Shown: positions 1-11,300 of the stretch, one piece after another
Layout: the number at the start of each line of letters is the position of its first letter
How positions within the stretch are numbered: position 1 is the stretch's first letter
Assembly (NCBI GenBank): GCA_039566865.1
Contig: CM076945.1
Span: 315,001-379,000 of the forward strand
DNA length: 64,000 nucleotides
Origin: Aurelia coerulea
Lineage: Eukaryota > Cnidaria > Scyphozoa > Semaeostomeae > Ulmaridae
Direction: 5' to 3'
Notes under the pieces: model-generated
Databases searched by the model: none
What the model was told of the DNA's origin: nothing
What the model saw: the letters and a program-made list of their open reading frames with translations, nothing else
Program-made: the position numbers and the translations under genes

Positions 1-92
1 GTTTTGCAAAAAGAATAATATTGAATATCTTCACTACTACAAAGACTTATAAAGTAATATAACAATCTACTGATCACAAGTTACATAATTAC

Positions 93-312
93 CTGAATTG
101 CTTTTCAAGGCAATTATCATCAACTCTTTTTCGACTCTTTCAAGTTGAGCAACCATCACTTTATTCTTCTCCTTCGCCAAAACTGCTTCATTTTCCAACT
201 TTTCGATTCGATTTTGACTCAATACATTTACAATGCATAAAATCAACAAAATAATAAATCCCAAAATATTCAACAAACGTAAGTTCATTTCTGAGGTCTT
301 TTCGTCTCCCAT
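93..312 (-). CDS. First exon of a predicted type II membrane protein (partial)
   Basis: The exon reads from an ATG at 312 down to a GT splice donor at 91-92, so the gene continues past the left edge. It encodes about 73 residues: a short charged N-terminus (MGDEKTSEMNLRLLN), a hydrophobic segment of about 20 residues (ILGFIILLILCIVNVL) and then a charged, heptad-like stretch rich in Glu, Lys and Leu that suggests a coiled coil. A signal anchor followed by a coiled coil is typical of type II single-pass proteins that trimerise outside the cell (collagen-like, TNF-like or olfactomedin-like proteins), but no diagnostic domain is inside the window. The frame is open upstream to 387; I chose the inner Met because the acidic start and membrane segment follow it directly. 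No family name is justified. Confidence 0.5.
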
Positions 313-387
313 TTTGAAATGAAACTCCACTCTTACTTCGTAAAGTAATGCACAAGTATCTAGGAGGTGGAAGGCCCGTCTAGACAC

Positions 388-1264
388 GTTTAAACCTGTT
401 TAAATATGATCTATGAAACATGAACTCCAACGAAATTCAGCCAAGTATCATTTTAACAAAGGTTAGACTTTGATCTTATAAATTATATTAAGTTTAACAG
501 CAGGTGGAAGAAATTTTATCTACCATGAAGTGAAGGAATGGCTATGGGCGATCTGAGTTCCTTTCAACTTTTCTAAATATTAGAAAGTGGAAGAATACTT
601 TTAGCAGACATGTTACACTCAAATTTTTCCTTTCCTTAGTTGTATGCACAATGTTCAAATTAATCTACCAAGTATGTAAATGATAGACCCTGTTAACACA
701 GTTGTTATCAATACGAGAAGCAAAGGTAGGGGGCTAAATACACCCCTTTGAACAAGTGATGACTTTGCTTGGATACAAATGAAACGGTCATTTGTTGTGT
801 GTGGTATGATGAATACAAGTCAGCAGAAGAGCAACAGAGGAGTTGCCACGAAAGAAAGCAAAATATTCGCGGAGATCATTGGAACTGCAAACACATTTCC
901 TTTTCTGGCACACCTAAACTTGAATGCACAAAACTGAGAAGGTCTTTAAAATTTGTATATTAGTTTCATTCAAATTGCAACTGCTATGGCTTTGGTATCG
1001 TAAATTTGCCATGCCCAGCATCCGAAGAAAATCTTCATTGCAAAGGTTGTGTTACCTCAACTTGAGGATTGTCAATTTACTCACACAACAAGAATAAATG
1101 ATGACCAAAATAATAATTCCATAAATACCAAAATTCTACGTTTGATTAAATAATAGTTCTATTTACTCAGCATTTTATAACTACTTTTGCATTACAGTCC
1201 ATACTTTGGTTAAATTAATAACCGTCTCCCATTCTAAAAACCTTGCTTGAAATGCTGAAATTTC
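388..1264. other. Intergenic stretch without recognised gene
   Basis: This lies between the partial membrane-protein gene and the 3' end of the maleylacetoacetate isomerase gene, both on the minus strand. It should hold the first gene's promoter and the second gene's 3' UTR. I see no exon-like frame, structural RNA or clear repeat; the short frame at 769-963 has no recognisable domain. Confidence 0.5.
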
Positions 1265-4200
1265 TCACTTGAGTTCTTCCGGGCAGTCGGGTTGTTTCGA
1301 TGGATGAGACATCTTAAATGCTTCCAAATTGCTCAATTCTTCATCTATCCGGGAAATTGTTGGAAATTTCGACATATCAACTTTGAATCTACGGGTAAAT
1401 GGAAGAATCGTTCAAACTTATTTCACAATGGGCGATTAACATGACAACAAAAGTGTTCTGATACATGCTTTCTGGCATTCAAGGGAATTTCAGTGTTGTT
1501 CTTTCTAATATTTCTAACTAAATCAAGTTACTTCCAAGACAGTTTAAGTGGAGCTACTCACAGTGGCGGACATTCGTCAAAATTTGACAGGAAAGCTCTC
1601 AAGCTACGAAATGGTGCATTTTCAAATGCTAAAAGTTAGGGATGGAAGAACCATATATCTAACAATCCCATGGCTTTTTAGATTCAATCAAATTTTTGTT
1701 CCCGTCTCAGTCAAAAAATGGACCGAAATTTATCCTAAGAAATTCACAGCGTAAGTGTACCTTTTTAGACTGTTCTTTAAAGAATTAACGGTGATGAGAA
1801 TATTACCTGTTAGCGTTGTAGACTTGAGGTACGAGAAATAAGTCTGGAATGGTGACCTGCAATCGAAATCATTTCGGTTAAATGATGCAAAGAATCAGCT
1901 GAAAAGGAGCATTTTCCCACTGATCAAATCGAAACCTTTGTAGGCTCTATGATGGGTTCATTTCAAATTAGTGCAAGGTATTCAATCTTCAATCTTTTCA
2001 CTCAATCATCCGTCATCAAATGTTATTATTGATCTACTTTCTAAACTCTAACATCGATTTTCTTTCGAAAACGAAAAGATACTAAATGATTCGAACTGAA
2101 AGAAGAATATTCTCTTTCAATAAAGTTCAGAGAATCATTGACAAGTAATAGCTACCTCATCTCCAACGCAATATTTCCCCGCAGTTTCTTGCAATGCTGT
2201 TTCCAACGCTATAAAGAGAAATATATCATATTATCATATATATTATATATATCAAGATATATACGAGTTGTGTTTAGTAGAAAGATGTGGTTGTTACAAA
2301 TGAAGAGACTGTTGATTGATTTTGTCCAAATGATCACAAAATGAACATTACTCTGTATACATGCTCATATATGTTTCCATGATATGTTATGAATAAGGCA
2401 AAAATCCCTTCTCTGCTCTTCGATTATTATGAAGGTGATTATATCCAGCGAGGCCTGGGAACTAATAAGTCATTTTTTTAAAATTGCGGTCACAGGAGTC
2501 TGGGTTGGGTTCTAGTCCAACAAACAGTGTTTTACCGTGTTAAAAATCAGCTGTAATCAAAGAGCTGCTTATGTGTGATTCCCAATTTTGAAATAAAAAG
2601 AATGAACTTCCTTTATAAGTCGGCACACCAAGGCAGACTTTGCAAGTGCAAGTAATAAAACGATTTTACGAACCTTGAAATCCTGATTCAATGACATTTT
2701 TGCCCCATTCCATCTTTCTGTCGTCACCAACTGCTTTAAGAACTCTTAAATTCTGAAATCAAAATTACTACGTATCAGAATCATTGAATACTTCACGAAA
2801 GAGATCAGCGTTGTCGATGTTTTCAAGTGAGTACACTTATGCTGATACTTTCAATAGCAACAATTTCTTATGGATGTAGTCAGATCTGGAATAACATCCC
2901 TGTCAGAGTAAGAAATGCAAAGAAATCTTCAAAAGACAAATAAAACAAATTTCACTACCATGCTCCTTTAGACTTATAGATAGATATCATCACATAGATA
3001 TGTTGTACTATTATTTTACTGTAGTTTACAAACACATTATACATTGCATTTTGTTCTGTTAGCTTTTGTTAATTACATGATTATATTTACTTATAATTAA
3101 GCTAGATTTTTATGTATCCAACGTTAAATAAAGTAATAAAAACCTCCTGAAATCAGTCTTCCCTCTCAAGTTGAAATTAAAAGAAATGACAAAATACCTG
3201 TACAGGTTGAATATCAGCACCAATGATCAATGACAATGTTCTTGCTTGACTCTTTTTCAAAGGATCTTTTGGTAAAAGTGAAGGAGTTGGTCGCGTTTCT
3301 TCCAAATATTCAATTATACTGAGCTGAAATATTTAAAAAGAAATAAATGATAGAAAATAGTTGGCAAAAGCACTACATATATTTTCATCTTTGTAGCTCT
3401 CAAGATAAAGAAAGTTGAGCAAAGTATGTAACTACTTTGTAATCTCCCTGTTGTATTTAGTAAATGATCACTGTATTTATTCATTCATTCATTCATTCAC
3501 TCTGTCAACCGTTTGTTCATTTGCAATGTCCCCCATTTAATCGATCATTAAACAATCTTTAACCTTGAGTTTACTTCTTTTTTGGCAGTTAACAAACTTT
3601 GTTTTGGTCTTCCTGACAAATGAATAAAGGGTTGCAAATGCCCACCAGATATCAACCCTTTTATAAGGGGTTCAAAATGAGTCTTGCATATTTAGAGAAC
3701 GAAGATTTTTTTTATTTATTATTGGAACCATAAATTGAAATTCTTTGGCTACATTTCTTGCTTGCAGGGTTTATCACATTGCATCTCACGTCTCTCACCA
3801 CTGTGATCTCACATGAACATTTCTATTGAATAATTGTTTGAGGTTTTTGAAGAGGTAAGAAAGATATTTAATTTTGATACTGATGATCTACTGCCTTGTG
3901 CTAATAAATGATAAAAAATTAGATGCATACTTACAGATTGTGTGAGCTTGTGTCCATCAATTAACAGAGTAGGAATCAAGCCTTGTGGATTTAATTCCTT
4001 GTAGCTGTCAGTGAGCTAAAATAAAACTTCAAGATCTTAGGAGATAAAGACAAGCAATTCTCAGTATTCTAATAAATATTTTTAATGCTTTGATGAATAC
4101 CAAGACAGAAGTGGTATGTCAGCTTAGCTAAATGTTTGCAAGGATGAGGAATGTTAGGAGGGGTACTGAAATGTGAGATTGGGAGAGGTGTACCACATTT

Positions 4201-5908
4201 TGCATGTATAGATATGAAATTTTGAAATATAAAGTTAATGCTGCAGAATAAAACATTTCTCACCTGTTCTCCTTTCACCAAATGAATTGCTTTATATTCA
4301 TATTCAATTCCTTTCATTGCCAATGCTGTCACGGATCAAATGGTTTAAGAAGATCAAAAAGAAGAAATTGATACGTTTCATCAGTCATCTTAAATTCCCT
4401 ACATTAAAAAGTACACTAAAAAGTACCCAAAAAGTTCATTGATGACTACTCTATATAATTTTTGTACAGCATAATATGCGGCTTCTGGGTTGAAATTTTC
4501 ACAATATTCCCCAAAATAACTCAAATCAAATCTAGTCAGAGTGCTAGACATTTACAAGCTGTTTCTTAGCCCTCCTTCTTTCAAACTACCCTTTTTAAAT
4601 GCTAGTCTGCAAATTTGCAATTGTAAGCAACTATTAGCAGTTAGAAAAGTCACAAAATCCTGAATAAGGTTTCTGGAATCTAGAAATCAGAGGCCTGCAT
4701 TGGAAACAAGAAAAGCATTTTTCTTTTGGAAGGCAAGAGATACTAATACTTAATTGTAACAAAGCCAAGTTACTTTAAAATCCAAATGTTTCAGATGGAA
4801 AAAATTCAGAAATAAATTGGACACAAAGTTTCAACAGTCTTTGAAAAATTGGAAATAGTTTTTTTTGCTGCTAAATGACCAAATTTTTGCTTGAAATGAG
4901 TTATGTATTTTCATCACCCAATTTCAACCAAAATCAACACTGAATGCTTCAATCAAAGTATGATCAGAAAATAATGTTTTAAAAATGTGAATATTGAAGT
5001 TTTTCCAAAACTTTAAATGTCGGAAACTTTTGGATTTCAACATGGAAATGATCTGCTCACCTATCCTAACCCTACGTGATGCAGAGCTCACAAAGAAGTT
5101 GTAGAGAATGGCCTTTGCCTAAGAGGAGCAAGATGATTTGAATGAATAATAAGATCTAGGGTTAGGGTACAAGACAAAAAAGAGACACATCATTTCATAC
5201 CAGTCCTTACTCTCCATGAGGATGAACTTCGGAAATATGAATAGAGTGTGGGCTATCGGTAATGAAAAGAATTACATTGTTAGTTTCAATGAAGAAAAGT
5301 TTGAAGAAATCTTGTTTGTTTGGTAAATAATTTCCCCCATATATCATGCATTGTAAAAAAAGATATGCATGTTTATCGACATGGGTAAACATTAAATTGT
5401 GTGTGGAAGATTTTCCACACGCACAACAAAGAAAGAATAATAGATTCATATTGTTTTCAAAAAAATAGCCAGTTCATAGCCAGTTAAATAGTCAATCTTC
5501 AATACGCACTGTGCACATTTATTAGTCTGCAAATGCAGTTACACCTCTGTAAAATTCAAAACTATCTATCATCTCTAATTAGCTCCTCCTATGGAACAAT
5601 AGATCTTTTGTTTGCTATTTCGTATTATGTGGTAAAATTTCAAAACAAAAAGCCTAAACGCATTTTTGCGGGCCAACTTTGCCAGCCAGGAATCTTTTCG
5701 AAATGTGCACCTATGTCTGTTGTATTTGAAAGAATAAATCTATTGAATTCTATTATCATCCTTGAAATTTGGCAACGAAGTTCTTCAGTGCGCACAACAA
5801 ACTTTCCAGCCATCCTGAATAAAAAGTTGTCATCATAATATGCCTATCTTTTAGTCTTTGAAAGAGATGCCCTATCATCTTCACATCATCTATACTTACT
5901 TTAGACAT
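1265..5908 (-). CDS. GSTZ1: Maleylacetoacetate isomerase / zeta-class glutathione transferase, 9 exons
   Basis: This enzyme isomerises maleylacetoacetate to fumarylacetoacetate with glutathione, in cytosolic tyrosine/phenylalanine catabolism. Exons (minus strand, in order): 5900-5908, 5061-5112, 4264-4325, 3935-4015, 3198-3323, 2674-2752, 2156-2208, 1807-1856, 1265-1388. They join in frame to 211 residues, close to the family's usual 210-216. Family landmarks are KELNPQGLIPTLLIDG, SIIEYLEETRPTPSLLPKDP, TAGKYCVGDE, FLVPQVYNANRF and the C-terminal AFKMSHPSKQPDCPEELK. The first exon holds only three codons (MSK). Oddity: the active-site motif SSCSWRVR reads SSASRRVR here (residues 12-19); the two serines remain but the conserved Cys and Trp are Ala and Arg. 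The donor after exon 6 (gttcgt) is weak but is the only one found that keeps the frame. The gene shares its strand with RTF1 upstream, 2.4 kb away. Confidence 0.92.
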
Positions 5909-6708
5909 ATCTACGACCTCCTCGACCGTTTCTGATATCAGGGTGCTTGTAAGTGCTTGCTTGGATGAAACGAAGTGCAGGTGAGCTCAGGAGGAGATGG
6001 TAGACTTTTAGGCCATTTAGGATCAGGATCAACAGAGTTTGAAAAGACGCGCATTGAAATCGAGTTTGACACGTGACCATAAACGTGGGTGTGTTCTAAC
6101 CACAGGGGAACAAGGTATTATGTAACATTTAGTCCCAATCAAAAAATTCACGACGCGACGCAGCAAAGCACCTTTTTGATTAAACAATAGCAATCTTAAT
6201 TCAGGGTTCCTGCGGGTATCTTTCGAAAACTAGAAAATACAAGCGACTATTTCATGAATCAACAATCTTTGGAGAAATGCGATCCAGTTATGTTTATTGC
6301 TGCGAACAATGATATCATAAAATCTCAAAATAAGCTTCCACTATACCTATTTTCAAAGTTAAGATGGAAAGTATTCTATTTTGCAGAAATTTCAATATAA
6401 GTTCTGAGCAAAATAGGAAGCAGGAAAGAAACATAAACAACGTTATCATGAAAATATATGATTATCAATAACGTTTATTTTAAGACATCAAGTTGAACAA
6501 TAATTAATTGTTACGAGATATGCTTGATTGCAGAAAAGATGAAAACAATTTGATAAAAAATAAAAACATACACAAGTTTGCAAACACCATTACCCTGACG
6601 CAACTCTCATTTACAGGTAAGCTACCTTCTGCAGAAATCTACCGAATCGAGTTACCGAAACTTATCAACAATATTGCAGGAAAAAGGATGATGGGGGTAT
6701 CCTCATTC

Positions 6709-6860
6709 AATTTCGATTGACCATCTTCTGGATAATGTTCACCCCATTCACACATTGACTCAGTCAAGCCAGCTTTATCCCAACCAGATAAACTTTCAAC
6801 CAATAAATTCGATTTGTTAGATTGATCAATCATAGCACAGGATTTGATAACCTGCCTTAG
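6709..6860 (-). CDS. Possible isolated exon, unknown product
   Basis: A minus-strand frame begins after a plausible acceptor (AG just above 6860) and reads about 50 residues of balanced composition, including KSNLLVESLSGWDKAGL and CEWGEHYPEDGQSK, before becoming hydrophobic. It could be an orphan exon, part of an unrecognised gene or a decayed copy. No partner exon was found on either side and I do not recognise the sequence. Confidence is low because random frames of this size are common in AT-rich DNA. Confidence 0.15.
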
Positions 6861-6867
6861 TCACGTG

Positions 6868-7140
6868 GGGATGTGCCGCGAGCAAGGGTATACTTTTCCG
6901 GACTTCTGGTCAAAGGTATACTTTTTTGCAATTTTTGTCCAGCCAAGTTCTAGCCAAGGGTATCATATTTGCCAATACTGGTCTAGGGAAGGGTTAGAGT
7001 AATCATATTTGGTACCAAGGGCATTATATTTGACAATATTGGTCAAGGGAACGGTCAAAATTGGTCTAGCCAAGGGTACCATTTTCGTAAAGAATAGTCT
7101 AGCCAACTGTACCACTTTGAACATGCTCGCGGAAGACCCC
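6868..7140. repeat. Degenerate internal-repeat element with GCGAGCA ends
   Basis: The ends carry inverted matches (GCGAGCA near 6878 and TGCTCGC near 7124). Between them short blocks of the type 'CCAAGGGTAT...TTTG..ACTGGTCTAG' recur five or six times with variation. It resembles the GC-ended MITE at 33780-34212, which also holds internal 'GATACCCTGTTCCGGAG' blocks. No target duplication was resolved. Confidence 0.4.
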
Positions 7141-8305
7141 TGCCTAAAATTTAGCCAATAACCCTCCCCCCCCCCCCCCGTGGGTTTAGTTTAAGATGGT
7201 TTTAAGTTGCAAATGCGAATGGGATTTCCGAAATTGATGTGTGCAGTTCCAGGGATAAATATTGGCATTTTTCTCAACGAGATTTTAATAGCTATCTGTG
7301 GTTTGTGTCACGAACTTAGTGCATTGTCACATGCGATATTACAATATTGCATGCAATTGCAAAAAAACTGAAGTGCATGGTATGTAGTAAAAATCTTGTA
7401 AAGTCCTATGTAGTAAACTCGATGCATCCCATAGATATATGCCTTGGTGTGGTCTGAGGGGCTAAGCCATTGAAAACATTTAAGTAATGCAAATAAATCA
7501 GGAGTTGAATTTAACGAATGTAGCCATAAGAATGGTAGAACCTCGCATTGCTGTAGTCTGAAGTAACTCTCTCCAGTCAACCTGACTACCAAATGAGTAA
7601 AACATAACGCACGGAGTTTGAAAAAATACTGCTCCCTGAATATCAAAGCAATAACATTGAAAACTGCCTTGTTTCATTGCCCACATGTTCAATTAGATTC
7701 AGTAATTTACCCAGCTTTAATCGGCCATCCTTCCCGTGGATATGGGAAATTTTCTGCACTTCAAAAACCTACAGAAACGAGTGAAAATGAAGATCAAAAT
7801 TTCCTTCGTTTCTTTCCTGATAACTATGACACTTCCATGTATGAGCATATATTTAGTCCCCTTTTTGGAGAATGAATGAAAGCCCCCTGAATAAGTTTTT
7901 CATACCAGCTGCAAGACTTTTTCATCCTCTTCGTGTTTAGGTCATTGCTATAAGGTAGAAATATAAGGGAAATTTGGTCCTGATCTCAGCACATTTTTTT
8001 CACGCTTCTCGATAAAATCTGAACGGAGTGACCGATTTCAGCCAGAAAAGATTCGAATTGAACATAGTGGCTATTCAATCAGATATTGCAAGATATCACT
8101 GCCTTGACACTTCCGGAGCAGGAGCCTTTCAAATGGTTTGCATGCTTTCTGATGCACCCAGTTTAATTTCCCACGATTTTTCTAAGCCACTCTCATCTGC
8201 AAAAAACATACGATATGCATATTACAAATATACAACGTTTCTTAACGCATTGTCTACATTTCTGCCGCCACTGCAAGTAGATATGCTTTACATTGTTTTA
8301 TTAAA

Positions 8306-11300
8306 TTAAATAAGACCTTTTCTTTTCTTATATTCATCAAGATTGAGAGATCTTCGACTTGGGGTACTTTCTCGTTGTGGAGGTGTTGATTTTGCAGACA
8401 GCGTCACCGTCATCGTTCGACTTTCTAAAATCAAATACATTTCATGAGTCATTGTGTAAATGATTTGAAAGGATGACTCAAGCTAAGAAATGCAAAAAAC
8501 CCATCTAATTGTCGAGTTGGGTTATGGACCGCAGTCATTTAGAGTCACTTCAAAATGACCTTCATAACATGCTTGCTAAACAGGATGTCTGCACGTCAGC
8601 AAGCTTCCTTTAGACATACCAAGAGCCTATACCTACCTATGATCATTTAGAAAGTATCTTCTGCATTGGTTTCTTGTGGTATTTGCAATGTTACTCCAAA
8701 GCATTATGCAACAAAGGTTTTAATCATTTAGGAAGGCAATTCAAACTGACCAATTTGGGTTTCAAGGAGTAAATTCAGGCAAAAACGATACCTATGGGGA
8801 CTGGACACTCTTCATACTTCAGCAATTAATGTTCAGATCTTGTAAATAAAAGTCAACAATGTAAATAAAAGCGACAATAAAATTTGACATGATTAGCAAG
8901 AGATTTCTCACCTGGCATTGCCATTTCGATTTGCACTTCAAAATCATGAGCTGAAAACAAATCATCGGAATCGTCTTTTTCGCCAGGGGTCGACGCAGCA
9001 GCAACAGCAACAGCCGGTGCCGTGGGAGGCATCGATAGGAGGTCCATTATTACCTGAAATACAATTTGTAATTTTCAATGTTCATTTTCATTTGAACAAC
9101 AACAATTCATAGTCTACCACATTTATGCTTGCTATGGATGATTTAATTAATAAAGATAGCCGTTCAGGTGAAGGTGAAGTTGCGTTTTTCAGCGCCAAGC
9201 GCTGGATCGCAGAAATAGAGCAGGCCTAATCGAGTCCGCGACTCCTTGTCATGACGCTCAAGTGGTGGGGTCTTACCCGGTATCGAACCCACTCCGCCTG
9301 ACTGTTCTGGCTGCAAAGTCAGAGGATTACACCACTGCGCCACCACAATATCAGGATACTTGGATACTCTAGGGAAGAATGGGACTTCTTCTATAGACGA
9401 AACCCCATGACCCCCAAAGACGGACGAGTACCCCTTCTTAAAAGTAATCGCTTGCATATTTTAAAAACTCATTAATACATCATACGTTCTAAGCAAAACA
9501 TCTCTTTTTCTGAAATATATGCAAATATTTGGCTATACCACTCGTTCTTATCTCCTTTAAACACGTTGCCAATACAAATACTTTCTTTACTCGCGTGTAA
9601 AGAAGCAACAACAGCAGCGACTCATGGTGACAGAATGCATTGATCTGAGGTCTTTTTCACCTTCCATGCAATATAAACCTGATCACTTGAGTTCATCTCT
9701 AATTCTTTACTCATTCAATATTATTATTATTATTATTAAATTATTTACAGTTGGTATTTACAATAGCTTAAAATACACTAGCTAATTCAAACCAACTATC
9801 TACAAAGGAAAAATTTACAATAATATAAAGAAAATAAATATATTTACAGATGATTACTGTTTTCGGAGAGATTTCCATAGTTATTGTTGCTACAAGCAAT
9901 TTTTGCATGCGCAGTTTTCACCCTTCCATTCTTTTATCGATTTTTTGAAGCATACAACAGATGGCGAGCTTTTTATAGAGTCAGGTAGGCTGTTCCAGAA
10001 GATGCTACCTCTAAAGGTCAATGAACTGGTCCCATAGGTTGTAGTTTTCGCTTGTGGTAGCATTAATATTGAACCTGATCTTAGATTGTATGTAAGGTCC
10101 TTTCGCTGGAAAATATTCCAAAGAAAGGATGGATTTTTGCACGATAGGCACTTATATATCTCTATCATCAAGTTACGTAGATTGTTTACATGGACCCTAG
10201 TAAATATATATCTTATGCTGTTCTAAAAAATGTGCCCTCCTTTCAGAAAATGTCATATGGAAGAGGATTCAACTTAAAGTTTGAAGCCTTATTTGAGCAA
10301 ATCAAACCGAGCTCTCAAAAATGTTTCAGAAATTAATCCACGTTTGTTTTCAAATCACTCTCATTTCTATTTGCTTCTTCATTTCCTCTTTCCTTTTCTT
10401 TTCATTCCCTCTCTGTTATTTTACTTTCCGTTCCATTAACCTGATTCATGCACTATCCATCACTAGAATAATTTTTAAATAAAATTAAATTCCAACAAAA
10501 AGATTCTGAATAAAATTCTTTGAACCAACCTTTTCTTTAGTTAGAGGGCTATCCGGTCGATCTTCCATCTGAAAAACAAACAAATCATTTTACAAAATGT
10601 CAATCTCCAAAAATCAAATCATAACAGTATTCAAACTGGAAGAAATGGGAATGCACATCTTTCCCGGGTGTCTTTAGCTATTAAAATTGCAAGGAGATCT
10701 TAATACAGATATTTGGACAGATAATTTCAAATGTTTCTTTCAACAAATACAATTCAGACACATGAATTCAAGTTGAATTTGACAAAAATAAATGATCCGT
10801 GTGACAACCGCTAGTCTACTCTTTACATTCGAACATTTTGCAAATTTCTACATAATGGTAAAAATTATCGCTGAATCCAGACTCTTTTGTAAAGTAACTG
10901 GATGGTATCAACTGCTGGAAGAGTAAATTCCTTGCAGTTTCAATACAGTTATCTCTCATTTATTACATTAGTAAATGGATTACTGAAAGATTATTGGCAC
11001 TGACAGAAATAAACGTGTGACAGAAATAAACTGGCGTAGCAATGCAAAACGCGTTGTGAAGTACAAACAGCGTGTGACGTCATAACAGTAGCAGTAACAC
11101 GTAACAGTGGACTTACTGCATCAGCATCGATATAACTTCCGTCAACGTTGTCATTTGCAGAAGGGTCGGATGATTGGGGCGTTGATGTTCCACCTTCTGG
11201 TTTTGTAACCTGTAAATTGAATTTACATTATCAAGCTTTTATTCAATGTTGATAATGAAAAATTTCAGAATACGAGATTACCTGCCTAACTTTTGCATTA

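Larger units (their letters stand above)
5909..8305. other. Intergenic region between GSTZ1 and RTF1
   Basis: About 2.4 kb that should contain the GSTZ1 promoter and the RTF1 3' UTR. It includes a degenerate internal-repeat element (6868-7140), a run of C at about 7167-7180 and some uncertain coding-looking frames (6709-6860 minus; 7498-7692 minus; 7618-7875 plus). None of these frames has a domain I recognise, and they overlap each other on opposite strands. Confidence 0.4.

Noticed and set aside
7308..7646. A 112-codon minus-strand frame
   Set aside because: It has hydrophobic, Cys/Phe/Tyr-rich composition, overlaps other frames and has no splice context or domain; AT-rich DNA gives frames of this size by chance.
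9279..9346. A tRNA gene
   Set aside because: Pol III boxes are present, but the cloverleaf is not closed, and a non-tRNA body shared with a second copy follows; it is a SINE.
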